A stretch of 64,000 bases of DNA from Actinostola sp. cb2023 (Eukaryota; Cnidaria; Anthozoa; Actiniaria; Actinostolidae). The stretch spans positions 144,672-208,671 of the forward strand of contig JAUJYZ010000189.1 in assembly GCA_033675265.1 (NCBI GenBank), written 5' to 3'. The translations under genes were made by a program, and so were the position numbers. The notes below the pieces were generated by a model, which searched no databases, was not told where the DNA came from, and was given only the letters and a program-made list of their open reading frames with translations. Shown here one piece after another: positions 41,028 through 51,465 of the stretch. How positions within the stretch are numbered: the first letter of the stretch is position 1; each line of letters opens with the position of its first letter.

Positions 41028-42204
41028 GGAGTAACTAACTGTCGTGGGTCGTGGGTCGTGGGTACCAAGTCGTGGGTCGTGAGTACCAAGTCGTGGGTCG
41101 TGGGTACCATGTCGTGGGTCGTGGGTCGTGGGTACCGATTATTATTATTTTGATAAACAGCAAAGGACCATGAACGAAATATGCTCTTAGTATACACTTT
41201 TTTTTATTTTTTATTTTTATAAGTCAGTGATGCGACATAATGATATAATTCATGACATCCTGCCACCTCCAGTGGAGAACATCTAATTCATTAAGACACC
41301 CAAGAACCATTCCACGTTTCACTGAAATGCCGCACTAAACGTTTCCAAAACAGTTTTATCCCTTTTGCAATAAGATCATGGGACGCATCACCTTAATTCG
41401 CATAATTTTAATGTCAATATCTTAATTAATATTAAGTAATTAATACTTTACATAAGATTATTGTAAATAATTATATTGTATTTATTGTAAGCTTGAGTTT
41501 TTCAAATATTTATATATTTGCTATTCAAGAATTTTTTAATAAACTTTATTACTTGATCTGTAAAAGATATAGTCAGTCAAACTGACCTGATTATGCTTCT
41601 TTAAATGACTGGATAATTTTGTTTTTAATAACTGAGAAAAGAACAGATCAACCTAACCAAACAAAGTGCGTTCTGTCTTGACATTCGAAATCGGACTATC
41701 CGCATAGGAATTGCGCTATATAATTAAAAGACTACATTTGTTTTTACATTTACATAATAATAATAATATATACAATATACAAATTTCGCGGAATTTATCA
41801 GTATTTTTGTAGCGTTACGAGTCACGTCTCCGTCACATTAATGCTCAGGAACGTAAAAATTATATCATTATATTTTTATCCCGACCATCGATTATTATAC
41901 AGTCATTCTCAAAAAGGTTGTCCAGATGAAAAGACTACAATACTGCAATAAAGTCACGTGATTCATTATGTTTTCAATTTCTGTGCGCGGAACTGCGAGT
42001 TGATACCAGCGCCATTACATTCAGTTCTCACAATGCCGTATACTCTTGCATCTCAACACAGGCAAACCACAGTGATAAAGTGACATTTTCTCTAAAAAAT
42101 ACCGATTAAAACGTGTTTTAATACATTTTAGCCCGAGTAAGTGCACCATTGTTCCCCACCCTCCCCCACTGAGTCGGAATCAATACTGCAGTAAAAGTAT
42201 GCTA

Positions 42205-42492
42205 TGGTTGCGGCGAAGATCTAAAGCCTGGTGGGAAGCCGTTCCCTTGTGAACCACAAGACTTAGTAATTGTCAGTGGAGATATAAACGTTCATACTAC
42301 GACACACAGATAAAACAAGTACGAAAAAGTGCCGAAGTATCAAATGTGTACTTTCATCTGAACCCGAATTGTGTAACTGCTTGTCATCAGTTTTTTATTC
42401 CAGGACTAGTTAACATACCAGATGATCTGATTCCCTATCTTTCTGACAGCCACAAACAATTACTGAGGAACATAACTGGTGTGGCAATTTAA
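42205..42492 (+). pseudogene. Zinc-knuckle-like C-terminal fragment, left copy
   Basis: 'VKVCYGCGEDLKPGGKPFPC' (CX2C at the start) is followed in other frames by 'NPNCVTACHQFFIPG' and 'PYLSDSHKQLLRNITGV' to TAA. The spacing of Cys, His and the final helix recalls zinc-binding tails of invertebrate transposon or virus-like integrase proteins. At least two frameshifts. It is the only protein trace within the 9-bp-TSD element. Confidence 0.4.
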
Positions 42493-42518
42493 TAGGCAAA
42501 TAGTGTTATGTTAAAGTG

Positions 42519-42964
42519 TACGTATATAAGGCCCAAATTTTTTTTTTTGGAAATCGATTCTTTATGAAGTAAATAATGGGGTGGTGTAGTAGTTTCTTGG
42601 TTTGGGCTTCGCACGTGTGAGTTACAGAGGTTTGAATTCTCAATATGCAAATCAGATGACGTAAATTCAGTCTTCATTTATTATACAAAATCGCCTTAAT
42701 TTGTGCAAATTATTGGCATTTCTAAACTTGCAATATCTTTTCACAGTTTACAGAAATGGGTTTATAAACATGTTTTCCTATTTCAGAAAAAAAGCACTAC
42801 TTGAAAAAATATAAATAAGTTATGACAAATTGACGTCACCAAATTAGCATATTGAGATTTCAAACCTCTATAACTCACAACCAGGAAACTACTACACCAC
42901 CCCATTATTTACTTCATAAAGAATCGATTTCCAAAATAAATTTTTGACCATATATACGTATGTA
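42519..42964. mobile_element. Foldback MITE (about 445 bp), left copy
   Basis: 'aaatcgattctttatgaagt' with 'aataatggggtggtgtagta' (about 42550-42593) returns inverted at 42888-42935, followed by shared 'gaggtttga...tcaatatgc' segments. A hairpin with about 110-bp arms and no ORF. Confidence 0.8.
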
Positions 42965-42984
42965 CACTTTGAGTTTTGAATGAT

Positions 42985-43262
42985 ATCGATCAGAGGGGGA
43001 CGTTGGGGGGTAGCTGATACTGTAATACCGCATCTGAAATCGAAATTTGAAACAACAGTATAGAATGTTTTGGAAACCAACGGAATACCGAAATACGCTA
43101 AAGAAATTTGAATCTCAGCCGTATACCGTAGCAACAAATCGCGAAATACCGCAGACCAGGACGATACCGCAATACCGCATCTCCATATATATAAAATACC
43201 GTAATATCGCACAAAAAATCGACTGATACTACCGCGAGCCCCCATGTCCCCCTCCGATCACA
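42985..43262. mobile_element. MITE with 'gatcagagggggacgt' inverted ends, left copy
   Basis: The left end 'atcagagggggacgttgggg' pairs with the right end read in reverse 'atcggagggggacatggggg'. The interior repeats 'aataccgcatct' and 'ataccgtaa' motifs several times. An ORF of 117 codons crosses it on the minus strand but has no recognised domain. Confidence 0.65.
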
Positions 43263-44223
43263 TAGTTGGAACATTATTGATTGTGTTTTGGAATATTTTT
43301 TTAACGTGAATATATTGTATAATAAAAAAGAACTGAAATATAATATATTTTGATCGCTAATTTCAAAGAACATGTACATGTGATATGATCATCAAAGAAA
43401 AAAAGCCCTCCTCCCCACGGGGCGATCCTCCTTCCCACGGGGCGATATTTCAAAAAAACGTTGGCATCTGAAATCTGAAAAATTGTCAAATGTCACGTAA
43501 CCAAATACATTCGCTTTTGAGGCTCGATACCAGCATTACGGAAAATGTAGAGTTCATAATTATAATTCCCTGTTCACTGTGACTTTTTATACAGTTAAAA
43601 ATCGAAATACGAGTGTTACGTGGGAAACGTTAATGACATTAAATACACGGTCGGAGTCCGATTCCTTCAAATCGGAGCCGAGTGCGTTATTCAACGTTAT
43701 TCAAAACAGAACGCACTTTGTTTGGTTGATCTGTTTGTTTTATCCAGTTATTTTAATAAAGAAGCGTAATCAAATGATCTGTATACTTTATTTAAAAAAA
43801 CAAGATACCCCCATCAGCACGGCGAAGCATCAAAACATAGCATAAACAACCAACGCGAACCAGTGGCTCAAGTGTGTTCCAATTCCGATGTTTTCCGATT
43901 TGTGTTGCATCTTCACTCTTTTGGGATGTATCATGTCATCGTTTACAAGTTTTCTACGCAGTATCGGCCTTTTATCATCATATTTTCGTTGTATATTATA
44001 CGGCATGATTATACTTTGACTGACTAGATCTTTTACAGATCAAGTGTATACTAGGAGCATATTTCGTTCATGGTCCTTTGCTGTTTATCAAAATAATAAT
44101 AATCGGTACCCACGACCCACGACCCACGACATGGTACCCACGACCCACGACATGGTACCCACGACCCACGACTTGGTACCCACGACCCACGACCCACGAC
44201 AGTTAGTTACTCCCAGTTTGTGT

Positions 44224-44446
44224 CACTGGTTGGGTTCTACGCTTCGTGAACAACTGCAAACAAACAGCAGAGTCTCGAGTTCATGCAGCAGTGCTATCAG
44301 TCAAAGAAGTAAAGAAAGCAGAGATATTTTGGCTTAAGCGTGCACAGACAGAAGGGTTTCAAACTGCAAAAGGCGAGAAGAGCTTGGAATTTCTTCGTGC
44401 AAACGGACGTCTTCACAACCTAGACCTGCCTTATGAAGCTAAACAT
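44224..44446 (+). pseudogene. BEL/Pao integrase N-terminal region, left copy
   Basis: Resumes after the TSD as 'VTGWVLRFVNNCKQTAES', then 'LSVKEVKKAEIFWLKRAQTE', 'LEFLRANGRLHNLDLPYEAKH'. This is the stretch before the zinc domain of Pao integrases. It is cut by a MITE at 44447 and not recovered beyond. Confidence 0.8.
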
Positions 44447-44794
44447 CCAATGGGAAGTAATACATTTTTATGAATCTTTAGAGGTGTCAGTGACGTCACT
44501 TACTCAACCCAAACTCAGCTCCATACATTTCTTTGTATTTTGTGATCAAAATATATGAACGGTTTGTTCAGATAACAGCTCTGCACTGAAGAAAACTAGT
44601 CAAACAATCAATCCTAAGCACAAATAATGTAAGAAAACTCCTTCGCACAAACGTTTAGCTTCATAGAAATAAAATAATTCAAAACATTAAACATGAAGAA
44701 ATGTATGGAGCGAAGCCGTGATGATTGTTTGGTTTGAGTAAGTGACGTCACTGACACCTCTAAAGATTCATAAAAATGTATTACTTCCCATTGG
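44447..44794. mobile_element. MITE with 'ccaatgggaagtaatac' TIR, left copy
   Basis: 348-bp foldback. 'ccaatgggaagtaatac', 'tttatgaatctttagagg' and 'tgtcagtgacgtcacttac' return inverted at 44724-44794. The CRE-like palindrome TGACGTCA occurs in both arms. Mirror copy at 55703-56051. Confidence 0.9.
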
Positions 44795-44883
44795 AGTTTT
44801 TCAGAATTTTTTTTTACCAGTGATTGTATGGGTCTTTGAGACTATTTCAGTGAAGTTTCAGCTAAATAAAACTTTGAACGATA

Positions 44884-45175
44884 GGTGTTCCAGTGACCCG
44901 GTGTCCCACTTGGTATAACAGACTGAGATATACATGTACATGTAAGTGTGCTAAGTGCAATGTATATAGAGGTGTCCCGGATCGGCCCGGGACAGTGGGA
45001 CAGTATGCTAGGTGTCCCAGTGACCCGGTGTTCCACTTGGTAAAACAGACTGAGATATACATGCAAGTGTGCTAAGTACAATGTACAATGTATATAGAGG
45101 TGTCCCGGGTCGGCCTGGGACAGTATTGAAGGTGTCCCAGTGACCTGGTGTCCCACTTAGTAAAACAGATTGAGA
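44884..45175 (+). repeat. About 120-bp tandem repeat, 2.4 copies, left copy
   Basis: The unit starts 'ggtgtcccagtgacccggtg', continues 'cccacttggtataacagact' and ends 'agaggtgtcccgg'. Copies start at about 44884, 45010 and 45130. The ORFs on the minus strand are repeat readings. Confidence 0.85.
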
Positions 45176-46140
45176 GTCAAGATACTGTCACAAAGTTACT
45201 AGTAATACTGGATTAGTATGTTGGAATTTAACTTATGAAGATAGTAACGAATTTATTTAAGTAGAGTGTTGCAATGTTCCTTTGTGTTCTGTAATATAAA
45301 TACGCCCATTATTACACGCAGTTCAGTTCACTCCACGTACATTGAAGAACACAGTCTGAGATACTGAAGTGTTTAAGAAGTGAATCCAAAGTCATTCAGC
45401 AACTGGAACTCATCCAGGATTAACTCAAGTCTGGAACCCATCCAGATATCAAAAGATAAAGAGTTGTAGCGCGAGTACAACCGACGAGAGAAGGCACGAG
45501 AAGACGCATATACTTAACTGAAGATTTGTACAAGCGAGTGTACAGCCGACGAGAAGATATGTGAACTTTAAGCCATTGTACAGTTGTGTAACAAGGTACT
45601 CAAGACTAAAGTAACGTACAGAGGAAAAGAGAAAAGGAACATAATGACCAAGATAGACGACGAAGTAATTACGCTCCAAAGAACTTCACGTCACCAAAAG
45701 AGGACAAACATAAGGAGTGAAAAATTCAACTGAACTCGTAAGACGTATTGCATGTACATAGACAATCAGTTATTTATCACGTCAGTATGAAATTGATTCA
45801 TTTATTTAATAATAGATTAACGTACAACGAAATTCCTTCTAAAAGTCATTTTTAAAGTTATCGTTTAGAAAAGTTCAGAATTAAATTAACTCAGTCATCA
45901 TTTAAATAATTTATGTAAGGCATTTAGTTCGAAATTCTGCGTTATCACGTAAAATTTAATTCGCGTTTAAGTTTAGATTAAGCTTAGTTAAGTCTGATGA
46001 ATGATTACCATAATTAAAGGAAAGGTTTTGAGTCAGGGTCTGTGGTTGTTTGGGGTGGCAACAAGGGACCCGCATGTGACTTTGTCACAGATACTGAGAG
46101 AAGTGTATAGTGTGTCCTCAAAAACTTACAATAAAAAAGA
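45176..46140. other. LTR-like non-coding block, left copy
   Basis: Begins near 45212 with 'tgttggaatttaactt', includes 'aatataaatacgcccattat' (TATA-like) and ends near 'ggttgtttggggtggcaaca', 'agggaccc'. This could be a BEL-type LTR plus primer site, since 'tgttggaatttaa' also occurs next to the palindrome axis. A matching second LTR was not found. Confidence 0.35.
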
Positions 46141-47308
46141 TGTCATCTATGTGAATATAGGTCTTTAAAAAGAGGATATGTTTGGTGCCATACAAGCTGG
46201 TGTGGATGTAGATAGCAAGAACAGGTTTGGTGCCAGTTATGTGAATGTAGATCAAGCAAGTTCGCCGAATTACTCGGAGACCTCTCCGATTTTTGATACG
46301 TTGCTTCGTTTCAAAGTTACTTGATGATTTATGTGTAAATCGCTTAAAAACACATTAATGAACTTTGACAGCAAATATCTTCTCAACAAAATAGTTTATC
46401 GGAGGTTTTTTGGAACAAAGTGTGTTCATTACAATGGCACTTTCCGTTTAGAAATCGATTGAATTCCCACGTGCAAGATACTCTTTGAACAAGGCCGGTC
46501 GTGTTTTCTTCCGACCATTATGACTCCCAGGGATCATACAATGAGGCACTTTTATCTGGCTTTTGTACTAGTATCATACAAGATTTTTCAATATTTCGCG
46601 GCAAAAAAAAAAAAAACAACACTGGTGACGTCACGCGCGAGATACCACTGGCTTTATGCGTCTGCACAAGATGGCATCCAAAACTCATATGTTTTCGATG
46701 TTACGATATCAAAATTATCATAAACTACTAGGAGCTGGATCAAAATACTCCAGAAAATGAGTAACAGTAATAAGATATTTAATTTGAGGTATGTTTGTTT
46801 TCTGGCTGGAGTTCCCATTTAATGAGTATAACCTCACAGAATTAGAGCAAATACCAACACTACAATTCAATTCAATCCCACATGTCTCAAGACAAGATAT
46901 TAGTAAGAGGAAGTTCTGAAACAGGTGGACTTGATTCTGAAATCCGCGTTAAGAAAACTGAAAGAGTAATGTTGACAACTAACATTGACATTGGTGATAC
47001 ACTCATCAAGGTCAAAACTGGGCCTTTAAATACGTAAGGTATCTTCGAAACCACAGCAATGATATCAAGTTTGCTGCAAATATAGTGATGCCATAACTTT
47101 CACAGAAACACAACTATTTCCTAATGACACTGATAGAGAAATAAGAAATAACTTGCATCCATTTATACTGTGTTCAGGCCCGATCACGTTCTGGGAGATT
47201 GACTAAAAGACCTAATAAGCATAAACTCAATGTGTAAACATCCTCTCCCCACGCACACCCCCCCCCCCCCCCCCCTCACCCCACCCCACCCCACCCCCTG
47301 GACAATTT
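46141..47308. other. Non-coding block with poly-C tract, left copy
   Basis: No supported gene. Repeated 'ggtttggtgcca' pieces lie near 46180-46235. A C-run of about 20 with CACCC repeats at 47255-47300 precedes the next BEL-like fragment. Confidence 0.45.
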
Positions 47309-47882
47309 TGTTGAGTTAATATTATAGGGTATGTTTGTGTACGACCTCATGTTCTTCTGTGTACAACGATAATCTCGGATCTTCACCTCGCAAAACTTGT
47401 AATTCTCGTAAATCTTTCAGTGAATAAACGTTAGATATAACATAATGGTCCTTCGAGCCAGATCTGCAGCAAATTTTCAGTTTCAGTCAAGATCAAGTCG
47501 TAATTCATTCGCATTTCATCGCAATTCTAGCCGTCAACTCGCAGACATGCCGGACACCGTCAAAGGTAATCAAATCGCAACACAATCTCTAGAAAACTTC
47601 GACGTAGCAGAAATGACAGTAAAATAGATCAGAAAGGAACTAAAGAAATAGGGGTTTGTTTACTTCAGGTAGTAAAAAAGCTATCGCAAAACACCTAGCT
47701 GAAAGTTCAAAAGAATCGCATACCAACTCGGACTCAGAGTCAGAGAAATCGCATATCAACACCGTGAAACTGAAAGGTACTCGCAAATTGAACAGAACAT
47801 AGCAAAATCAAGTGAACTTGAATTCCTTAGAAGAAAAGTGAAATTAACTAAGATGGACATTGAATCTGTGATAATAACACTA
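47309..47882 (+). pseudogene. Second BEL/Pao-like 5' fragment (LTR end, PBS, gag start), left copy
   Basis: LTR-like sequence ends 'gatataaca' at 47442, followed by the PBS-like 'tggtccttcgagccagatc' at 47446. Gag-like reading follows: 'RNSFAFHRNSSRQLADMP', then in other frames 'AYQLGLRVREIAYQH' and 'EFLRRKVKLTKMDIESV'. It is broken by frameshifts and then by a pogo-type MITE at 47883. Confidence 0.5.
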
Positions 47883-48351
47883 CATTGGAACCCGGTCGTA
47901 CGGACACCCGGTTAATACGGCCACCCGGTTATTACGGACATGTTGTTCTGTCCCGGCCGAAACTCATACAAATGTCTATAAAATATACCTGTTTAATAAG
48001 GACACTGGATAATGCTGACAACGGACACTCTTTCCTGTCCCAACATGCCCATTTTCAAACAGAGTCCACCCGGTTAATACGGACACTTTATTTTCTCAAA
48101 ACAACGACAATGTGTAAAGCGGTCGTCGCTTTTTAATTAAAATCACGTGCTTTTCGTGCTATCTCACGTTCAACTTGTAAACTGATCGCTAATTACGTGC
48201 ATTCAGAATTTCCCCACTAAAAATAAACAGACCACCAGTGACATGCAGTCATTGTTTCCGCTAAAAATGTAAGTGACGTAAATTGACCAACCCGGTTTAT
48301 ACGGACACTGCGTCTCGTCCCGATGGTGTCCGTATTAACCGGGTTCCACTG
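47883..48351. mobile_element. pogo-type MITE 'ca(g/t)tggaacccggt', left copy
   Basis: 469 bp. The right end in reverse is 'cagtggaacccggttaatac' and the left end is 'cattggaacccggtcgtac'. 'cccggttaatacggacac' units recur at both sides. No transposase. Confidence 0.8.
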
Positions 48352-49020
48352 AATAAAGATGGAAAATCTCTTGCAGAAGTTGATTGAACAGCAAGAAAAA
48401 CTTACGACCGCGATTGAATACATGTTTAGTATGCGACAATGCAATCGATACCCATCATCAACCACCAGGGGTGTGTGTTTCGATGAGACCATGTTTGAAA
48501 GTTTTGAAATAAGAAGATGTACGAGATGGAATGTTATAAAGCGAAAAAGGGCTTTGGGTATGAGAATGATATCAAAGTGCTCATATTCAGATACAAAAAT
48601 AAAAGAGTGCGCAACCCAATTCAAAATGGAGATATCCAATTTCACCATTGGACAGATTGTACGAGGTGCAACAGAAAACATCAGATTCATACATTTGAAA
48701 GGGAATATTTTAAGCATAGAAGGCATTGTAACTGTATGTCGTTATCCTGATCAAAAGAAAAAGAGAGAAATTGATTGGGGAGATAAGCCTAGTACTGTGG
48801 AGAGAACGGGCGAAGGAAATTTCGCTCAAGAAAGGAGATGTCCTCGAGATGTTTGTTTGCTTGCCAGCAAGCCTTTCCCATGGGATTATCATCTCAGTTT
48901 ACAGAATCAAAAGTTAACCAATCAGCGTGCGAGAAATTCGTTGGCAAAAATGTAAACAAGCGCTGCGGGCTTGTAATTTGTTTTTTTCCCCTATTAAACA
49001 AAATGAAAAAGTTTGTTGCT
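48352..49020 (+). other. Unrecognised open stretches downstream of the pogo-type MITE, left copy
   Basis: A 198-codon frame (48359-48955, 'MENLLQKLIEQQEKLTTAIE') starts right after the MITE and overlaps other open frames. It might continue the BEL-like gag coiled coil, but no family is recognised. The mirrored copy has a 2-3 base difference at 'aaaaaggg' (about 48546) that changes the frame. Confidence 0.3.
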
Positions 49021-49029
49021 TTGGCCATG

Positions 49030-49200
49030 CATGTAAGATTTGTTATTAAGATCTTGGCAAGATCTTTGAAGATTCTTGCAATATCATGATAAGATCATAC
49101 CTGATCTTGCCAAGATCTGGGCTTTTCATGTAAGATTTGCTATTAAGATATTGGCAAGATCTTTTGAAGATTCCTGCAGTATCATGATAAGCTATTACAT
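49030..49200 (+). repeat. Two-copy tandem repeat (about 105 bp) rich in 'ttggcaagatctt', left copy
   Basis: 'catgtaagatttg(t/c)tatta' followed by 'agatcttggcaagatcttt' and 'tatcatgataagatcatac' occurs at 49030-49105 and 49128-49195. Both units contain internal palindromes (atcatgat, cttggcaag). Confidence 0.75.
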
Positions 49201-49818
49201 CAGCCTCGGGAGGGTTAGTAAATGTCCCTCGGCTGTCACTAGCCCTCACTTGGCTTCAGGGACAATTAATCACTAATATCCCTCAGCGCCATGGTAATTG
49301 CTTATAATAATATTTATTGATAAGTTAAAAAACTAGAAAATTTTTACTATTTCTTTAATAGTAAAGAAGATCAATATACACATATATTATTACAATCAAA
49401 TTTGTATTACAGCGGACTAACTATCTGCAAAAAATTATACCTTATTTATTAATATTGTAAAAAATGGTGTAAATGGAATAAAAATCTGAAAAAAATCTGG
49501 AAAAAAATCTGGACCAGGGTTCACACGGAATGTCCACAATAAAATTCCATGACTTTTCCATGGCTTTTCCATGACCTGGCCCATAACTCAATGACCTAAC
49601 TTTAAGAACTACTAACAGCAACTAGACACATATTATAGTCTTGAAAGACCACCGAAGCAGTGTCCTCTCCTCTCACTAATTCATTTGGAAAAACTGTCAT
49701 AAATAAGACTGGCTATCTTCTCAATCAATCCAAAATCAGTCAATGTCAATTGAAATGACTACAGTATAAGAAAGAAATCGGATAGTACCCCTTTTCGCCC
49801 CTTTAATATATAGTAAGA
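49201..49818. other. Non-coding stretch, left copy
   Basis: AT-rich. 'attgtaaaaaatggtgtaaatg' at 49455 matches a piece in the BEL gag at 33703, and 'ccatgacttttccatgg' motifs lie near 49545-49575. No gene. Confidence 0.5.
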
Positions 49819-50031
49819 GTGCAGCGCCTAAAGAACTCTTTCGGACAGGACATTATATATGGCGTGAGTGGAGGACAGCACAAACCCCCCAAGCAAATAG
49901 TGTTACCATATGCCGTTAAATCATTGGCAAACAATGTCGAACTTATTCACATGTTAAAGCAGTGTGGACAAGGTTTCGCATATTCGCAAATCGAAGACAC
50001 ACATCGCTTTGTCTTCAAAAAATGGCCTTGA
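49819..50031 (+). pseudogene. Fragment of an unknown conserved invertebrate ORF beside the axis, left copy
   Basis: A 70-codon frame includes 'FGQDIIYGVSGGQHKPPKQI', 'LPYAVKSLANNVELIHML' and 'GFAYSQIEDTHRFVF'. After a one-base shift it continues 'CLQKMALTSDNDVTLPKNIQP'. I have seen similar text repeatedly in cnidarian-type predicted proteins but cannot name its function. It is cut off by the hairpins at the palindrome axis. Confidence 0.4.
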
Positions 50032-50095
50032 CATCTGACAACGATGTTACTCTACCCAAAAATATCCAACCGTATGTTAGCACAACGCTCTACTT

Positions 50096-50139
50096 ACAGC
50101 TACTTACCCTAATTGCACTGTAATTAGGGTAAGTAGCTG
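50096..50139. repeat. Hairpin near the axis, left copy
   Basis: 'agctacttaccctaatt' and its reverse complement flank a 7-nt loop (gcactgt). The same hairpin is at 50351-50394. Confidence 0.9.
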
Positions 50140-50199
50140 CTCAACCTTAAATTCCAACATTACAGTACAGTAATATTGTTTTAATTCTACATTTCTTTC

Positions 50200-50290
50200 C
50201 ATCCGATATTAAAATATAACAACATTCACCATATAGGTGCTTTGCGAAAGCACCTATATGGTGAATGTTGTTATATTTTTTAATATCGGA
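50200..50290. repeat. Palindrome axis hairpin
   Basis: 'caccatataggtgcttt' - gcg - 'aaagcacctatatggtg' is the centre (50227-50263). The pairing continues outward almost without mismatch into both arms, so the spacer of the giant repeat is 3 nt. Confidence 0.95.
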
Positions 50291-50462
50291 TGGAAAGAAA
50301 TGTAGAATTAAAAACAATATTACTGTACTGTAATGTTGGAATTTAAGGTTGAGCAGCTACTTACCCTAATTACAGTGCAATTAGGGTAAGTAGCTGTAAG
50401 TAGAGCGTTTGTGCTAACATACGGTTGGATATTTTTGGGTAGAGTAACATCGTTGTCAGATG

Positions 50463-50675
50463 TCAAGGCCATTTTTTGAAGACAAAGCGATGTGTGTCTT
50501 CGATTTGCGAATATGCGAAACCTTGTCCACACTGCTTTAACATGTGAATAAGTTCGACATTGTTTGCCAATGATTTAACGGCATATGGTAACAGTATTTG
50601 CTTGGGGGGTTTGTGCTGTCCTCCACTCACGCCATATATAATGTCCTGTCCGAAAGAGTTCTTTAGGCGCTGCAC
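50463..50675 (-). pseudogene. Conserved unknown ORF fragment, right copy
   Basis: Mirror of 49819-50031 with one residue difference (Leu for Val in 'PPKQILLPYA'). It comes from the same duplication, not from an independent gene. Confidence 0.4.
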
Positions 50676-51289
50676 TCTTACTATATATTAAAGGGGCGAA
50701 AAGGGGTACTATCCGATTTCTTTCTTATACTGTAGTCATTTCAATTGACATTGACTGATTTTGGATTGATTGAGAAGATAGCCAGTCTTATTTATGACAG
50801 TTTTTCCAAATGAATTAGTGAGAGGAGAGGACACTGCTTCGGTGGTCTTTCAAGACTATAATATGTGTCTAGTTGCTGTTAGTAGTTCTTAAAGTTAGGT
50901 CATTGAGTTATGGGCCAGGTCATGGAAAAGCCATGGAAAAGTCATGGAATTTTATTGTGGACATTCCGTGTGAACCCTGGTCCAGATTTTTTTCCAGATT
51001 TTTTTCAGATTTTTATTCCATTTACACCATTTTTTTACAATATTAATAAATAAGGTATAATTTTTTGCAGATAGTTAGTCCGCTGTAATACAAATTTGAT
51101 TGTAATAATATATGTGTATATTGATCTTCTTTACTATTAAAGAAATAGTAAAATTTTCTAGTTTTTTAACTTATCAATAAATATTATTATAAGCAATACC
51201 ATGGCGCTGAGGGATATTAGTGATTAATTGTCCCTGAAGCCAAGTGAGGGCTAGTGACAGCCGAGGGACATTTACTAACCCTCCCGAGG

Positions 51290-51465
51290 CTGATGTAATA
51301 GCTTATCATGATACTGCAGGAATCTTCAAAAGATCTTGCCAATATCTTAATAGCAAATCTTACATGAAAAGCCCAGATCTTGGCAAGATCAGGTATGATC
51401 TTATCATGATATTGCAAGAATCTTCAAAAGATCTTGCCAAGATCTTAATAACAAATCTTACATGC
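51290..51465 (-). repeat. 'ttggcaagatctt' tandem repeat, right copy
   Basis: Mirror of 49030-49200. Confidence 0.75.

Larger units (their letters stand above)
41028..44214. mobile_element. TIR element with minisatellite termini and 9-bp TSD, left copy
   Basis: 3,187 bp. TIRs begin 'gggagtaactaactgtcgtg', then multiple 'tcgtgggtcgtgggtacca' units, then a unique part ending near 'atgctcttagtatacact' (about 175 bp in total), with weaker inverted similarity further in. TSD 'agtttgtgt' (41019-41027, 44215-44223); one copy restores the BEL frame ('LVCVTGWVLRF'). Inside are only a decayed zinc-knuckle-like segment and two further MITEs. A 9-bp TSD fits Mutator-like elements best, but no MULE transposase is visible. 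Confidence 0.8.
31215..44446 (+). mobile_element. BEL/Pao LTR retrotransposon (degraded, several insertions)
   Basis: Internal region in the order PBS-like site, gag, zinc knuckle, protease, RT, RNase H and start of integrase, with Pao-type motifs ('FNAAAKNQGKSLND', 'YMYVDDDLDS', 'VAPLKA' joined to 'MTIPRLELMGAV'). Four insertions interrupt it: a truncated LINE (32342-33457), Harbinger A (35703-40546), a 9-bp-TSD TIR element (41028-44214) and a MITE (44447-44794). Past the MITE no BEL sequence is recognised, so most of integrase and the 3' LTR are missing. A 5' LTR should end near 31220, but its start was not found. Confidence 0.85.
36502..50243. repeat. Left arm of giant inverted repeat
   Basis: 13,742 bases whose reverse complement occupies 50247-64000. 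Every feature inside, including TSDs and MITE nests, is mirrored. The arm reaches the point facing the end of the window, so the true left limit is not visible. Confidence 0.97.

Noticed and set aside
42205..42492. Naming a transposase superfamily from the zinc-knuckle-like fragment
   Set aside because: The fragment is short, frameshifted and lacks catalytic residues, so only a general description is given.
42892..43379. Overlapping 93-117 codon ORFs (also at 57118-57608)
   Set aside because: They cross MITE termini and repeat units and show no domain; treated as chance readings.
44842..45156. ORFs of 60-104 codons with repeated GHRVTGTPSIL text, and mirror at 55341-55655
   Set aside because: Products of the 120-bp tandem repeat; no family and present only because the unit lacks stops.
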